Under the pieces are notes generated by a model. That model was given only the letters and a program-made list of their open reading frames with translations. It did not search any database and was not told the DNA's origin. 64,000 nt of DNA from Hydrogenimonas sp. (lineage in GTDB: Bacteria > Campylobacterota > Campylobacteria > Campylobacterales > Hydrogenimonadaceae), in NCBI GenBank assembly GCA_003945285.1, contig AP019005.1, positions 1,054,001-1,118,000 of the forward strand, in the 5' to 3' direction. Of this stretch, positions 42,585-51,511 are shown piece by piece. The translations under genes were made by a program, and so were the position numbers. Every line of letters starts with the position of its first letter. The first letter of the stretch is position 1.

Positions 42585-43181
42585 ATGATAAAAAAACTTG
42601 TAATAACCCTTTTTACGGCCGGACTGTTTGCCGGAAACGGAGTGGAAATGTCTGAAACTACTGAAAGAGCTGTTCTCGGCGGAGGATGCTTCTGGTGTCT
42701 GGAAGCCGTTTACGAAGAGGTAAAAGGTGTGGAGGAGGTTGTCAGCGGTTATGCCGGCGGCACGGTGGAAAACCCAACATACGAGGCTGTCTGCAGCGGA
42801 TCTACCGGTCATGCGGAGGTGGTGGAGATTATGTTCCGGCCCGATGTTGTCTCTTTCGAAGAGCTTCTCGATATATTCTGGAGTATTCATGACCCCACTA
42901 CACTGAACAGGCAGGGGGCAGACGTCGGTACACAATACAGGTCTGTCATCTTCTATAGGAACGAAAAGCAGAAGGAGATAGCAAAAAAGTCGAAGGCTGA
43001 GGCCCAAAAGCGTTTCTCCTCACCGATAGTGACGGAGATTTCACCGCTTGAAAAGTTTTGGCCGGCAGAAGAGTACCACCAGGACTATTTCCGGAAAAAT
43101 CCATATCACGGGTACTGCCGGGCTGTAGTAGCTCCGAAGGTAGAGAAGTTCAAAAAAGAGTATAGTGGGTGGCTGAAGTGA
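42585..43181 (+). CDS. msrA: peptide methionine sulfoxide reductase MsrA, possibly exported
   Basis: The enzyme reduces the S form of methionine sulfoxide. The catalytic GGGCFWCLEAVY motif and the YHQDYFRKNPYHGYC region are complete. From ATG 42585 the protein is 198 aa and starts MIKKLVITLFTAGLFAGNG, which looks like a signal peptide. An internal ATG at 42648 with GGAG upstream would give a 177-aa cytoplasmic form of standard MsrA length. The longer start is preferred because of the clean signal-like sequence. The BFD-like gene overlaps its stop. Confidence 0.9.
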   Translation: MIKKLVITLFTAGLFAGNGVEMSETTERAVLGGGCFWCLEAVYEEVKGVEEVVSGYAGGTVENPTYEAVCSGSTGHAEVVEIMFRPDVVSFEELLDIFWSIHDPTTLNRQGADVGTQYRSVIFYRNEKQKEIAKKSKAEAQKRFSSPIVTEISPLEKFWPAEEYHQDYFRKNPYHGYCRAVVAPKVEKFKKEYSGWLK

Positions 43182-43402
43182 ATCCGGATCCGAAGAGATT
43201 GATATGCCACTGCAACGATCTTACGGCCGAAGATATAGCGAAGATCATAAAAGAGGAGGGTTTTACTACTCTTGACGAGCTCTTGGAGCAGAATATCTGT
43301 CCGATGGGCGATAAATGTGAAGCTTGTCGTGACGAGGGTTATGAGAACGACGGCTACAATCTGCCTATGGTGCTCTCATTGGTTAAGACGGGAAGGATTT
43401 GA
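43178..43402 (+). CDS. BFD-like [2Fe-2S] protein
   Basis: A GTG at 43178 in a GTGA overlap with msrA gives a 74-aa protein, MNPDPKRLICHCNDLTAEDI and on to CPMGDKCEACRDEGYEND. The CHC pair and the later CEAC pair, separated by a short helical stretch, match the BFD-like [2Fe-2S] fold of bacterioferritin-associated ferredoxin and the NirB/NifU insert domains. It may supply electrons or mature clusters; a link with msrA is suggested by coupling alone. GTG at 43169 is an alternative start. Confidence 0.8.
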   Translation: MNPDPKRLICHCNDLTAEDIAKIIKEEGFTTLDELLEQNICPMGDKCEACRDEGYENDGYNLPMVLSLVKTGRI

Positions 43403-43404
43403 GG

Positions 43405-43566
43405 ATGGAAGAGAAAAAGATAGATCTTGAGGTCAAAGTGACTATCGAGGAGATGAAAAAAATTGGTGAGTTCTGCAGAGAGCGCGGTTTGAATTTTTCA
43501 GAGTGGATGCGTTCCCTGGCCCTTGCGGAGATCGAGAAGGTGGAGAAGAAAAAGAGTAAAGGGTAG
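43405..43566 (+). CDS. 53-aa ribbon-helix-helix-like protein
   Basis: ATG at 43405, two bases after the BFD-like stop, opens a 53-codon frame: MEEKKIDLEVKVTIEEMKKI then GEFCRERGLNFSEWMRSLAL and a lysine-rich tail. A short beta strand (DLEVKVT) followed by two helices with a GLNFSEW turn is the ribbon-helix-helix layout of MetJ/Arc/CopG-type DNA-binding proteins. It is the last gene of the msrA unit. Whether it regulates this unit or pairs with a toxin cannot be told; no toxin-like gene is adjacent. Confidence 0.65.
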   Translation: MEEKKIDLEVKVTIEEMKKIGEFCRERGLNFSEWMRSLALAEIEKVEKKKSKG

Positions 43567-43585
43567 GACCCCTCTTTATTGATCT

Positions 43586-43810
43586 TTATAGTCTAAACTC
43601 CTCTTCAGCCGCTTTGGCCGCTACGCTTCCTTTGAATGTGAGTTCATTCTCCTCTATGTAGCCCTCTTTTTTGAGCGCTTTTATAAGACGTTTGCCCTCT
43701 TTCAGCGTAAAGACCCGGCTGTTTTCAAGTATATTCAGAATATCTTTGAGGGTCTCACCCTCCTCTTTTTTCAACATTGCAAGAAGCAGAACTTTCTCTT
43801 CGGTAGTCAT
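43586..43810 (-). CDS. small winged-helix-like protein of unknown function
   Basis: The 74-aa product starts MTTEEKVLLLAMLKKEEGET at 43810, overlapping the permease stop by one base; the longer frame to 43891 is rejected. The sequence is helical with a possible wing (FTLKEGKRLIKALKKEGYIEENELTF) and ends FRL. It reads like a helix-turn-helix or winged-helix domain, but I do not recognise a family. As the last gene of the export operon it might regulate it, which is inference. Confidence 0.65.
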   Translation of the reverse strand: MTTEEKVLLLAMLKKEEGETLKDILNILENSRVFTLKEGKRLIKALKKEGYIEENELTFKGSVAAKAAEEEFRL

Positions 43811-44889
43811 TAAAAAAGCCTTCCTATTTTTTGAAATCCGTAGAAGTATAGCACACTTCCCGATATGATGACTCCGGCAAAATAGCTCCACAAATCGGTA
43901 AAACCGGTACCTCTGAAAAATATGCTTTCACTCCCCTCGATATAGTAGCGCAGAGGTGAAATCAGGGAGAGATCCTGCAACAGCGGGTGCATCGCATGTA
44001 TCGGCGTCCATGCGCCGCTCAGAAAAATCAGGGGCATCATGATGAGAATCGAGAGTTGGGCCACCTGCAGCATACTCTTCGAGACGGCCGCCACAAATAG
44101 ACCTATTCCGGAACTTGTGAAGGCATAAAAGAAAGATAGGAGAAAAAAGGCGGCCAGGGAGCCGTTTATCGGAACGTCGAATACTCCGAAGAGAACGATA
44201 CCGGTTGCTATGACCACACCGCCCATAATAACGACAACCTGTGAGAAGCTTTTGGCCAGTATGATAAGCCGTGGATCTATCGGCATAAGCAGCATAATAT
44301 CCCATGTTCCGTTCTCTTTCTCTCTGACAAATACCGCCGCGGTAAGGATCACTCCGAGAAGGGTGATAACGGAGAGCATCTCCGCCATAGCCATAAACTG
44401 TGATGTGGTCGCGTTCGGGTTGAAGAGCTTGTGAATTTTCACCTCTACCGGAATCTCGATATCCGAATAATCCAGAACAATGTTCTGAAGATACTGGAGT
44501 GCCTGAAAGCTCTGTGTGGCCGATACGGAATCGAGAAGCATATCTATCTCGGCATGTCCGTATCTTTTCATATTTTTTTCGAAGTCGGACCCGAATATCA
44601 GCCCAACCATCATTTCGCGGTTGTAGATGCTTTTGCTCAAAGCTTCACGAGATAAAAAAGGAACCGGCTTTTGAAACTCGGGCATATGCAGGCGGCTTAG
44701 AATCTTACGGCTCATCCCGCCGCCTGTTTCGTCTACGTAACCGACAGCTATGTTTTTTGCCTGCATCTCTATTCCGGCGCCGGTGATGTATATATCTAGT
44801 GTAAAGGAGTAAAGCACGATGGCGACCAGCCCCCATGAACGGAAAAAACCTATCAGCTCTTTTGTAACAAGCGCCAAAAATGTACCCAT
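43810..44889 (-). CDS. ABC-2 type permease, YbhR/YbhS-like
   Basis: The 359-aa protein has an N-terminal helix, a large extracytoplasmic domain (about 40-170) and five C-terminal helices with REKENGTWDIMLLMPI and SGAWTPIHAMHPLLQDLSLISPLRY, the ABC-2 membrane-domain pattern. It pairs with the next upstream permease to form the pore for the dual-NBD ATPase. The two genes overlap by one base. Substrate unknown; YbhFSR-type systems export small hydrophobic compounds and cations. Confidence 0.88.
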   Translation of the reverse strand: MGTFLALVTKELIGFFRSWGLVAIVLYSFTLDIYITGAGIEMQAKNIAVGYVDETGGGMSRKILSRLHMPEFQKPVPFLSREALSKSIYNREMMVGLIFGSDFEKNMKRYGHAEIDMLLDSVSATQSFQALQYLQNIVLDYSDIEIPVEVKIHKLFNPNATTSQFMAMAEMLSVITLLGVILTAAVFVREKENGTWDIMLLMPIDPRLIILAKSFSQVVVIMGGVVIATGIVLFGVFDVPINGSLAAFFLLSFFYAFTSSGIGLFVAAVSKSMLQVAQLSILIMMPLIFLSGAWTPIHAMHPLLQDLSLISPLRYYIEGSESIFFRGTGFTDLWSYFAGVIISGSVLYFYGFQKIGRLF

Positions 44890-46004
44890 CAGGATATCTC
44901 CTTTTTCATTAGCCGCGAGCCTAGAAGAATCAGGAAGATCGCGTAAAAAACGAGGATGGCAAGATAGAGCCGGTTTTTTTCGGAATCGAGCCCCTGCCCT
45001 ATCAGAAATGTGTCATATATTATGTGGTTGAAATACATTACGGGGTAGATATGTGCCTCTATTCTCGATTCGCCGCTCATCGAGGAGATCGGCATCAGCA
45101 TACCGGAGTATAGAAATCCGGGAATGATGGTAATTATGATGGTCAGAACGATAGCGACGATCTGTGTGCGTGCAATGATAGAGACGAGAATACCGACTCC
45201 GAGGCTTATAAGAATATATATCTCAGCCGCCGCCCAGTAGAGCATGAAGCTTCCGCGGAAAGGTACTTCAAAGAGCCATGTCGCCCATAGAAAAAGTATG
45301 AATATATTAACGGAGTGAAGCAGCAGCGGAGGGACCAGTTTTGCGACGATGAACTCGCTCTTTTTTATCGGCGAAGAGAAGAAGTTGAAAATGGTCCCCT
45401 CCTCTTTCTCTTTGACGATCAGCAGCGCCGAGAGTATGGCGGGAGCCACCAGCAGAATAAGACCGATAAGGCCCGGTACTATAGCATCTTCGTCACGCAT
45501 GGCCTGGTTGAAGAGATTGCGGCTGTTTATAGTAATGAGGTTTTTCGGCTTCTGCTTCAAGAGAGCATCTGCCGCATTGAAAATGACCCCTTTTACATAA
45601 TTTTCCATAGTAGTGGCACGTACAGGAAAAGCCCCGTCGATAAAGACCCCTATCTCCGTTTTTTCCCCGTGAAGAAGCCGTTTTTCAAATCCGCCCGGTA
45701 TGATGATGAGAATGTCGGTTCTGGCCTGTTTTATACGTTTGAGAGCCTCCTTTTCACTCATTCCGGTAACGATATCGGTATCGAAATATTTGGAGTGTCT
45801 GAATTTTACGGCAAGATCGCGCGATATTTTGCTTCCGTCGTTGTCGATTATGAGTGTCCTGGCGTTCGTCACCTCCATACGTATTCCGTAACCGAAAAGA
45901 ATTATGATCATAGTCGGAAGAATATAGACAATAAGAATAAGGCGCGACCGCAGAAGCTCTTTGAACTCTTTGAGTATATAGGCCTTTATCACCGCTGCAT
46001 TCAT
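44889..46004 (-). CDS. ABC-2 type permease, YbhS/YbhR-like
   Basis: The 371-aa protein has the same layout as its neighbour: one N-terminal helix, a periplasmic domain with RTLIIDNDGSKISRDLAVKF, and five helices ending the protein. VKEKEEGTIFNFFSSPIKKSEFIVAKLVP is the typical cytoplasmic coupling segment of this family. It starts within the stop of the ATPase gene (4-bp overlap) and is followed by the second permease. Confidence 0.88.
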   Translation of the reverse strand: MNAAVIKAYILKEFKELLRSRLILIVYILPTMIIILFGYGIRMEVTNARTLIIDNDGSKISRDLAVKFRHSKYFDTDIVTGMSEKEALKRIKQARTDILIIIPGGFEKRLLHGEKTEIGVFIDGAFPVRATTMENYVKGVIFNAADALLKQKPKNLITINSRNLFNQAMRDEDAIVPGLIGLILLVAPAILSALLIVKEKEEGTIFNFFSSPIKKSEFIVAKLVPPLLLHSVNIFILFLWATWLFEVPFRGSFMLYWAAAEIYILISLGVGILVSIIARTQIVAIVLTIIITIIPGFLYSGMLMPISSMSGESRIEAHIYPVMYFNHIIYDTFLIGQGLDSEKNRLYLAILVFYAIFLILLGSRLMKKEIS

Positions 46005-47668
46005 ACCCGATCCTCGTAATAGTGGAGAAATATATCTTCGAAACTTTCTGCATCGGGATGTTTTTTATAGAGATTTTCCACTCTGTCGTCTGCCACTTTC
46101 CTACCCTCTTTCAGCAGAACAACCCGGTCGCAGTACTCCGCTTCGCTCATATAGTGTGTTGTGATCAGTATAGCTATACCCCACTTCTGCTTCAGAAGCC
46201 TGAGCATATGCCAAAACCGGCTCCTGGCTATGGCATCAACACCCGATGTAGGTTCATCCAGAAAGAGTACGACCGGTTCATGAAGCAGCGCGGCAGCGAC
46301 GGAGAAGCGCTGGTTTATTCCCAGAGGAAGCTCCGTAGGCAGAGAATCCATATATGATTCGAACCCGAGCTCTGCCGCATAACGCTCTATCCGCTCGGAT
46401 GCTTTCCCGGGATCGAGACGATGAATACTTGCAAAGTAGAGAAGATTCTCCCTGACGGTCATATCTTTGTACAGGGAGAAGTGCTGGCTTACGTAACCGA
46501 TCCTGCCCTTGAGATCGCGCCTCTCCTTGGCGCTTCTGATCGGTCTGCCCAGAAGTGTCAACTCACCCTCGTCTATCGGGTAGAGTCCGAGAAGCATCTT
46601 TATAAACGTGGTTTTGCCTGCCCCGTTCGCTCCGAGTAGGCCCAGAATCTCCCCGCTTTTGAGCTCCATATCTATATGGTCGTCCGCTGTGAAGTCGCCG
46701 AATCTTTTTGTAAGGCCTATTGCCTCCATGACAACAGGTGGTATCGGCTCCGTACTCTCCCTGGGGCTCACTTCGATCTCCGGTATTTCGACCCCCCTTT
46801 TCAGAGCGTTAATAAAAAACAGCGCCTCAAGCGTCGGCCTCTTTCGCGGTGCATCCAACGGATCGAGAGAGTATGTGTAGTAGCCTGCGGATACACACCT
46901 TTCGCTTCTGCACGGAACGGGAGAGTATGTATACTCTTCGACCGTTTCTATCAGTTCGTCGGCCGTACCCGACGCTATGATGCTGCCGGAGTCGAAAAGA
47001 TAGACACGGTCCATCTTCGCCGCCTCCTGCATATATGCGGTACTCATGAGCGTTATCGTCCCTTCACTCTCTCTTATCTCCTCCAGTATATCCCACAGTT
47101 CACGGCGGCTGAGAGGATCGACACCGGTGGTCGGTTCGTCCAATATGAGAAGCTTCGGCCGATGGACAAGTGTAGATATGAGCGAGAGCTTCTGCATCAT
47201 GCCGCCGCTCAGCTTTCCCGCCGCTCTTTCCGTAAAGCGTTCGAGCCCGGCCATCTTCAGGAGTCTCTCCCTGTACTCTTCGAAAGCTTCGTTCTCTTCG
47301 ACTCCCCTGATCTTGGCGAAGAAGCTCAGGTGTTCCGAAACCGTGAGGTTTTTGTAGAGTACCAGCCCTATGCCCTGCGGCATAAGACCGATAGAAGACT
47401 TGAGCTCCTCAGCCTCTCTCGGAGAGTGGAAACTTCTCCCCTGAAAAGTGATTACACCCTCGAAACGGACCACCCCGGCAACCGCATGCATGAGCGAGCT
47501 CTTTCCTGCGCCGTCCGCTCCGATCAGGCCGATGATCTCACCCTTTTTCGCAAAGAGTGATGCACTCTTTATGGCCGTTATATCTCCATGCCTTACTGTG
47601 ACATCTTTTACCTCCAGTTCAGCCTGAACCGGCTCTTCGGCCGCTACCTCTTTTTTATCTCTACTCAT
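46001..47668 (-). CDS. dual-domain ABC ATPase, YbhF-like
   Basis: The 555-aa protein starts MSRDKKEVAAEEPVQAE at 47668 and contains two nucleotide-binding domains. NBD1: Walker A GADGAGKSS, signature KLSGGM, Walker B LLILDEPTTGVD. NBD2: Walker A GANGAGKTT, an altered signature ELPLGINQRF and Walker B LFLDEPTSGVD. This tandem layout and the altered second signature are typical of YbhF and the RbbA/YhiH group, which work with two ABC-2 permeases and a HlyD-type adaptor. All these parts are adjacent here. Confidence 0.9.
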   Translation of the reverse strand: MSRDKKEVAAEEPVQAELEVKDVTVRHGDITAIKSASLFAKKGEIIGLIGADGAGKSSLMHAVAGVVRFEGVITFQGRSFHSPREAEELKSSIGLMPQGIGLVLYKNLTVSEHLSFFAKIRGVEENEAFEEYRERLLKMAGLERFTERAAGKLSGGMMQKLSLISTLVHRPKLLILDEPTTGVDPLSRRELWDILEEIRESEGTITLMSTAYMQEAAKMDRVYLFDSGSIIASGTADELIETVEEYTYSPVPCRSERCVSAGYYTYSLDPLDAPRKRPTLEALFFINALKRGVEIPEIEVSPRESTEPIPPVVMEAIGLTKRFGDFTADDHIDMELKSGEILGLLGANGAGKTTFIKMLLGLYPIDEGELTLLGRPIRSAKERRDLKGRIGYVSQHFSLYKDMTVRENLLYFASIHRLDPGKASERIERYAAELGFESYMDSLPTELPLGINQRFSVAAALLHEPVVLFLDEPTSGVDAIARSRFWHMLRLLKQKWGIAILITTHYMSEAEYCDRVVLLKEGRKVADDRVENLYKKHPDAESFEDIFLHYYEDRV

Positions 47669-48818
47669 TGCGGTATCTTCCGAACAGAAGATAGAGAAGG
47701 GCCATTGACGCAGTGCCGGCAAGTCCGAAAAGAAGCGCCGAATCGATTCCGAAATGTTCCCAGATCATGCCGGAAACGTATGCACCGGCCGCACCGAAGA
47801 GGGCGACGGCCGCATAGAAGATGCCGTATACCGAGCCCCTGTTGTCGGCCTTTTGTGCGATGAGTGCACGGTTGGCATTCAGAGAAGCGACCGTAAAGAG
47901 CCCCAGGAGTGCGTACGACAACCAGGTGAAAACGGGCTTTTGCAGATAGAGCAGCCCCTGTGCCGCAGCACCGCAGAGATAGGCGAAAGCGAGAATCTTT
48001 CCGGCCCCTATTCTGTCCACCCATACACCTAGCAGATAGCTTGTGAGAGTCTGAACCGAGGTAGAGACGACAAACAGAAGGGGGATCATGACGACGGCTA
48101 TACCGACACTTTTCGCCTGCATCGTGAAAAAGGCTTCGCTGAATATGAAAAAGAGGAAAAAGAAGTAGAAAAAGAGTGAGCGGACCGTAGACCAGTCCCG
48201 CTCCGTAAGAGTGAAGCGCTTTTTGGAGTCTGACCTCTTTTGGGATATATCCTTTACGAGAAAAGCGACAATAAAGAGTCCGACAAGGCCGGGAACCAGT
48301 GTCGCAAAGAAGATATTGCGAATCACATTTTCGCTCTCACCCAGAAAATAGAGAAGCCCCAGCAATATAAGTGTACCGCTAAGCTCCCCTGCGATATCTA
48401 GAGTTTTATGAAAACCGAATGTCCTGCCGGAACTTCTCTTTTTACTGTAGTGTGCGATCATCAGATCTTTGGGGGCCGATCTGAGCCCTTTGCCGAGCCT
48501 CTCCAGCGCCTTCAGGCCGGCGACGCTTTTGTAGCCGTGTGTAAAGCCTATGAGAGGCTTGCTCAAGGCGGATAGCGCATACCCGCCTACAACGAGCGGC
48601 TTCACAACCCCGTAGCGGTCACTTATGTAGCCCGATAAGAGGCGAAGCGCATAGGAGACGAAGGTTGCAACCGCCACTATGATACCCAGCTTGTCCATCC
48701 CTTCATGAAGTATGGTTACGACAAAAATCGGCAGTATCGGATTTATCATGGCGGAGGCCATGTCGGTGAAGAAACTCACCCACCCGAGCAGAACCACATT
48801 TCTGTCGATCTTTTTCAT
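47661..48818 (-). CDS. MFS transporter inside the ABC export operon
   Basis: The 385-aa protein has about 12 hydrophobic helices. The MFS signature between helices 2 and 3 is LLSGYISDRYGVVKP, and LERLGKGLRSAPKDLMIAHYS marks the subgroup often labelled MFS efflux transporters. It starts with ATGA overlap at the HlyD stop and ends inside the ATPase gene start, so it is embedded between the adaptor and the ATPase. The substrate is unknown. It is not part of the YbhGFSR system as known in E. coli. Confidence 0.88.
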   Translation of the reverse strand: MKKIDRNVVLLGWVSFFTDMASAMINPILPIFVVTILHEGMDKLGIIVAVATFVSYALRLLSGYISDRYGVVKPLVVGGYALSALSKPLIGFTHGYKSVAGLKALERLGKGLRSAPKDLMIAHYSKKRSSGRTFGFHKTLDIAGELSGTLILLGLLYFLGESENVIRNIFFATLVPGLVGLFIVAFLVKDISQKRSDSKKRFTLTERDWSTVRSLFFYFFFLFFIFSEAFFTMQAKSVGIAVVMIPLLFVVSTSVQTLTSYLLGVWVDRIGAGKILAFAYLCGAAAQGLLYLQKPVFTWLSYALLGLFTVASLNANRALIAQKADNRGSVYGIFYAAVALFGAAGAYVSGMIWEHFGIDSALLFGLAGTASMALLYLLFGRYRNE

Positions 48819-49972
48819 AGCTGCGGAAGGTCGTTCAGGGATTTGGGCAGAGTTCCGTTCCCAAGCGCCACCACCCCGGTCGCCGGAATACCGAGTTTCA
48901 AAAGAGGGTCGGCTTTCAGCGGCTTTATATGAAGTGCAAAAACGCGCTGTATACGGTCACTTCTTACATTCACCTCTTTCGGGGTAAATTCGGCTCTCTG
49001 GGCTATGCGGACAACTTTGGCCTCTATCGGCCTATCTGGATAGGAGTCGAGAAATATCACGGCTCGGTCTCCTATTTTTATCTTTCCGTTTTCGATGGTA
49101 TCCACGAATATTTTGAGATAGAGCGAGTCCGGATCTATCAGTGTCAAAACGGCCATTCCGCTTCCGACAACCTCTCCTTCGTTTGCGATCTTTTCCACGA
49201 CATAGCCGTCGACCGGAGAGGCGAGAGTCATCTCTTTCATCATCGCCTCCACCTCTTTTTTGGCGGCGGCAGCGGCTTTTACGCCCTCTTTCAGCGCAGC
49301 AATGCCTTTTTGCAGCGCCGCGATCCTCTTCTGCACGGCTTCAGCCTCTCTCATATCTGCTTTCGCAACACTGATGGCCGCTTCTACCTCTATCTCTTTG
49401 TGTATGAGCCCTTGCAGTCTCTGACTGTCGGTCTTCAACTTCAAAGCCGATTTTTCCAGAAGCTCCTTTTGGATCAGCCTCTTGGCATAGAGGTTTTCGG
49501 CTCTTGCGTAGTCGCGGTCGTCCTGCTCCACAACCTCCCGCATAGAGGAAATCTCCGCTTTCAACTGGGCCTTTCGGGACTCTGCGGCTCTGAGGCCGGC
49601 CGATGACTTTTCCAAGAGGAGCGGCAGTCTCTTTTTCGAGATCTCCAACTCTACCCTTTTGGAAGCCAGCTCATCCCTTTTGGCCGACTCTTCGGCAGCT
49701 ATCCGGGAGAGCCTGGCTCTCAGTTCGTCACTATCGAGCTGTGCCAGTTTTTCGCCTCTTTTTACCCTATCTCCCTCACCTACGAAAATTTTCACCACTC
49801 TGCCCGGATATTTGACATTCAGAGTCGTCAGGTCACCGTCTATATGTCCGACCCCCTGGATGAGATTAGGCGGCAACTTTTTCGGATGGAGCTTCTCGTA
49901 TATCATGAAGGCCGCCAGCACAACGAGAGCCGCACCGAAGAGTCCGAGCCAATATTTTTTGAAAAGCTGCAT
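48815..49972 (-). CDS. HlyD-family periplasmic adaptor, YbhG-like
   Basis: The 385-aa protein starts MQLFKKYWLGLFGAALVVL at 49972, a single membrane anchor. The lipoyl half-motifs (NVKYPGRVVKIFVGEGDRVKRG; ASPVDGYVVEKIANEGEVVGSG) flank a long coiled coil (about residues 95-230), and a beta-barrel domain follows. This is the membrane-fusion-protein layout that links inner-membrane transporters to TolC. The start overlaps the hydrolase stop. It should serve the downstream ABC or MFS transporter. Confidence 0.9.
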   Translation of the reverse strand: MQLFKKYWLGLFGAALVVLAAFMIYEKLHPKKLPPNLIQGVGHIDGDLTTLNVKYPGRVVKIFVGEGDRVKRGEKLAQLDSDELRARLSRIAAEESAKRDELASKRVELEISKKRLPLLLEKSSAGLRAAESRKAQLKAEISSMREVVEQDDRDYARAENLYAKRLIQKELLEKSALKLKTDSQRLQGLIHKEIEVEAAISVAKADMREAEAVQKRIAALQKGIAALKEGVKAAAAAKKEVEAMMKEMTLASPVDGYVVEKIANEGEVVGSGMAVLTLIDPDSLYLKIFVDTIENGKIKIGDRAVIFLDSYPDRPIEAKVVRIAQRAEFTPKEVNVRSDRIQRVFALHIKPLKADPLLKLGIPATGVVALGNGTLPKSLNDLPQL

Positions 49973-50634
49973 CACAGATCTCTTTCCAGGTGCTCCACAA
50001 ACCACTCTTTCGCTATAACGGAGACCTTCTCCAATGCCCCGGGCTCTTCGAAAAGGTGTGTTGCCCCGGGTATCAGAACGAGTCGTTTCTCACATCTCAG
50101 GCGCTCGTATGCTGCTTCGTTCAGCTCTATCACACCGGAATCGTTGCCTCCGACAATGAGCAGAGTCGGAGCTTTGACACGCTCTATGACATCGAGAGCC
50201 ATATCGGGCCTTCCGCCCCTGGAGACGATTGCGTAGACTTCATGTTCGGTAATTACAGATGCCTTCAGTGCAGCCGCGGAACCGGTACTTGCCCCGAAAT
50301 ACCCGAGCTTGAAACCTGACGTATCGTCTCTTGACGCTATCCAGTCGGTAGCCATTACGAGCCTGGATGCCAGCAGATCGATATCGAAGATATCTCTTCT
50401 GTCGTGCTCCTCGCTTTCCGTCAGAAGATCGAACAGTAAAGTAGCTATTCCCGCCTCATGAAGAACGGAAGCGACATAGTTGTTTCTGGAGCTGAAACGG
50501 CTGCTTCCGCTGCCGTGTGCAAAGAGCACTATCGATTCTGCCCCTTCAGGAACGGCCAGAAAACCTCCGACACTTACTTGAGCATTTTCTATTCTCACCT
50601 CTTGCTGAATCGAACGGAACTCTTCAACTCTCAT
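49972..50634 (-). CDS. alpha/beta hydrolase, dienelactone hydrolase-like
   Basis: The 220-aa protein starts MRVEEFRSIQQEVRIEN at 50634 behind AAGGAGAG. It has SIVLFAHGSGSSRFSSRN near the N-terminus, the nucleophile elbow GYFGASTGSAAAL near residue 110, LLIVGGNDSGV with the acid residue and GATHLFEEPGAL with the catalytic His. There is no signal peptide. It lies between the patatin and the HlyD adaptor in a coupled operon, so an esterase acting on a lipid or exported compound is plausible but unproven. Confidence 0.85.
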   Translation of the reverse strand: MRVEEFRSIQQEVRIENAQVSVGGFLAVPEGAESIVLFAHGSGSSRFSSRNNYVASVLHEAGIATLLFDLLTESEEHDRRDIFDIDLLASRLVMATDWIASRDDTSGFKLGYFGASTGSAAALKASVITEHEVYAIVSRGGRPDMALDVIERVKAPTLLIVGGNDSGVIELNEAAYERLRCEKRLVLIPGATHLFEEPGALEKVSVIAKEWFVEHLERDL

Positions 50635-51511
50635 GCTCTCTCCTTTGCAACGGTCCGCTATCAAGCTCTTCAATCACCTCCGAAGCGGCCATCCTGCCCG
50701 CCTCTATCACTTCAGCCGCCTTGTGGAAATCGAATGTGCTGCATACATTCATCGAGATATTTACCATAACATCGGGAGGATACCCTGCTATCCTGTATCT
50801 TGTCAGGGCATCCTGCATTGTATCGAATGTTTTGTCGAGCACATCGAACATAGTGAACTTCTTCTCCTCTTTGGCTTTGGCGAATAACTCTTTTACCGCA
50901 GTCTCGATGCTGTTCTTTCTCTCATCTTCCACTTTTTCGGTTTCAATTTTGGGTTTCGGTGTCTCCGCATAGAGATTTACCCCTACGATCATATCCGTCA
51001 GATCGGACTGTGTGGGGGCGACGGGAAGCGGGTTCAAAGCCCCACCGTCGACCAAAACCATATTACCCATCTTGACCGGAGTGAAAACGGACGGTATCGC
51101 TATTGAGGCGCGTATCGATTCAAGCAGGTTTCCTTTCTGGAACCAGACCTCCTTTTTTCTGACTATGTCGGTCGCGACCGCGGTAAATTTTATGGGAAGA
51201 TCTTCAATATCCACCTCCCCGATCATCTTCGAGAGCCTGTCGAATACCTTCTCCCCTTCTATAATGCCGCCACTGGAGAAGGATATATCCAGAAGGTAGG
51301 CTACATCGAGTGCATCCAGCCCAAGGACCCACTCTCTATACTCGTCCAGTTTTCCGCACGCATACAGCCCCCCTATCAAAGCGCCCATAGAGGCTCCGCT
51401 TATTGAGGCTATCTCGTATCCCCTCTTCTCAAGAATCTCGATGACCCCGATATGGGCATACCCCCGTGCACCGCCGCTGCCCAAAACCAGGGATATCCTC
51501 CTCTTAGCCAT
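50624..51511 (-). CDS. patatin-like phospholipase, RssA-type
   Basis: The 295-aa protein has the patatin features in order: LVLGSGGARGYAHIGVIEIL (oxyanion hole, residues 8-27), the nucleophile GASMG near residue 40 and the catalytic dyad Asp in LVDGGALNPLPV near 150. It is expected to hydrolyse lipids in the cytoplasm or at the membrane. The gene overlaps the TetR stop at its start and the hydrolase start region at its end. Members of this family often accompany lipid transport genes. Confidence 0.9.
   Translation of the reverse strand: MAKRRISLVLGSGGARGYAHIGVIEILEKRGYEIASISGASMGALIGGLYACGKLDEYREWVLGLDALDVAYLLDISFSSGGIIEGEKVFDRLSKMIGEVDIEDLPIKFTAVATDIVRKKEVWFQKGNLLESIRASIAIPSVFTPVKMGNMVLVDGGALNPLPVAPTQSDLTDMIVGVNLYAETPKPKIETEKVEDERKNSIETAVKELFAKAKEEKKFTMFDVLDKTFDTMQDALTRYRIAGYPPDVMVNISMNVCSTFDFHKAAEVIEAGRMAASEVIEELDSGPLQRREHES

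Noticed and set aside
46676-47560. 294-codon plus-strand frame antisense to the dual-NBD ATPase
   Set aside because: No start signal or motif; both ABC domains on the other strand are intact.
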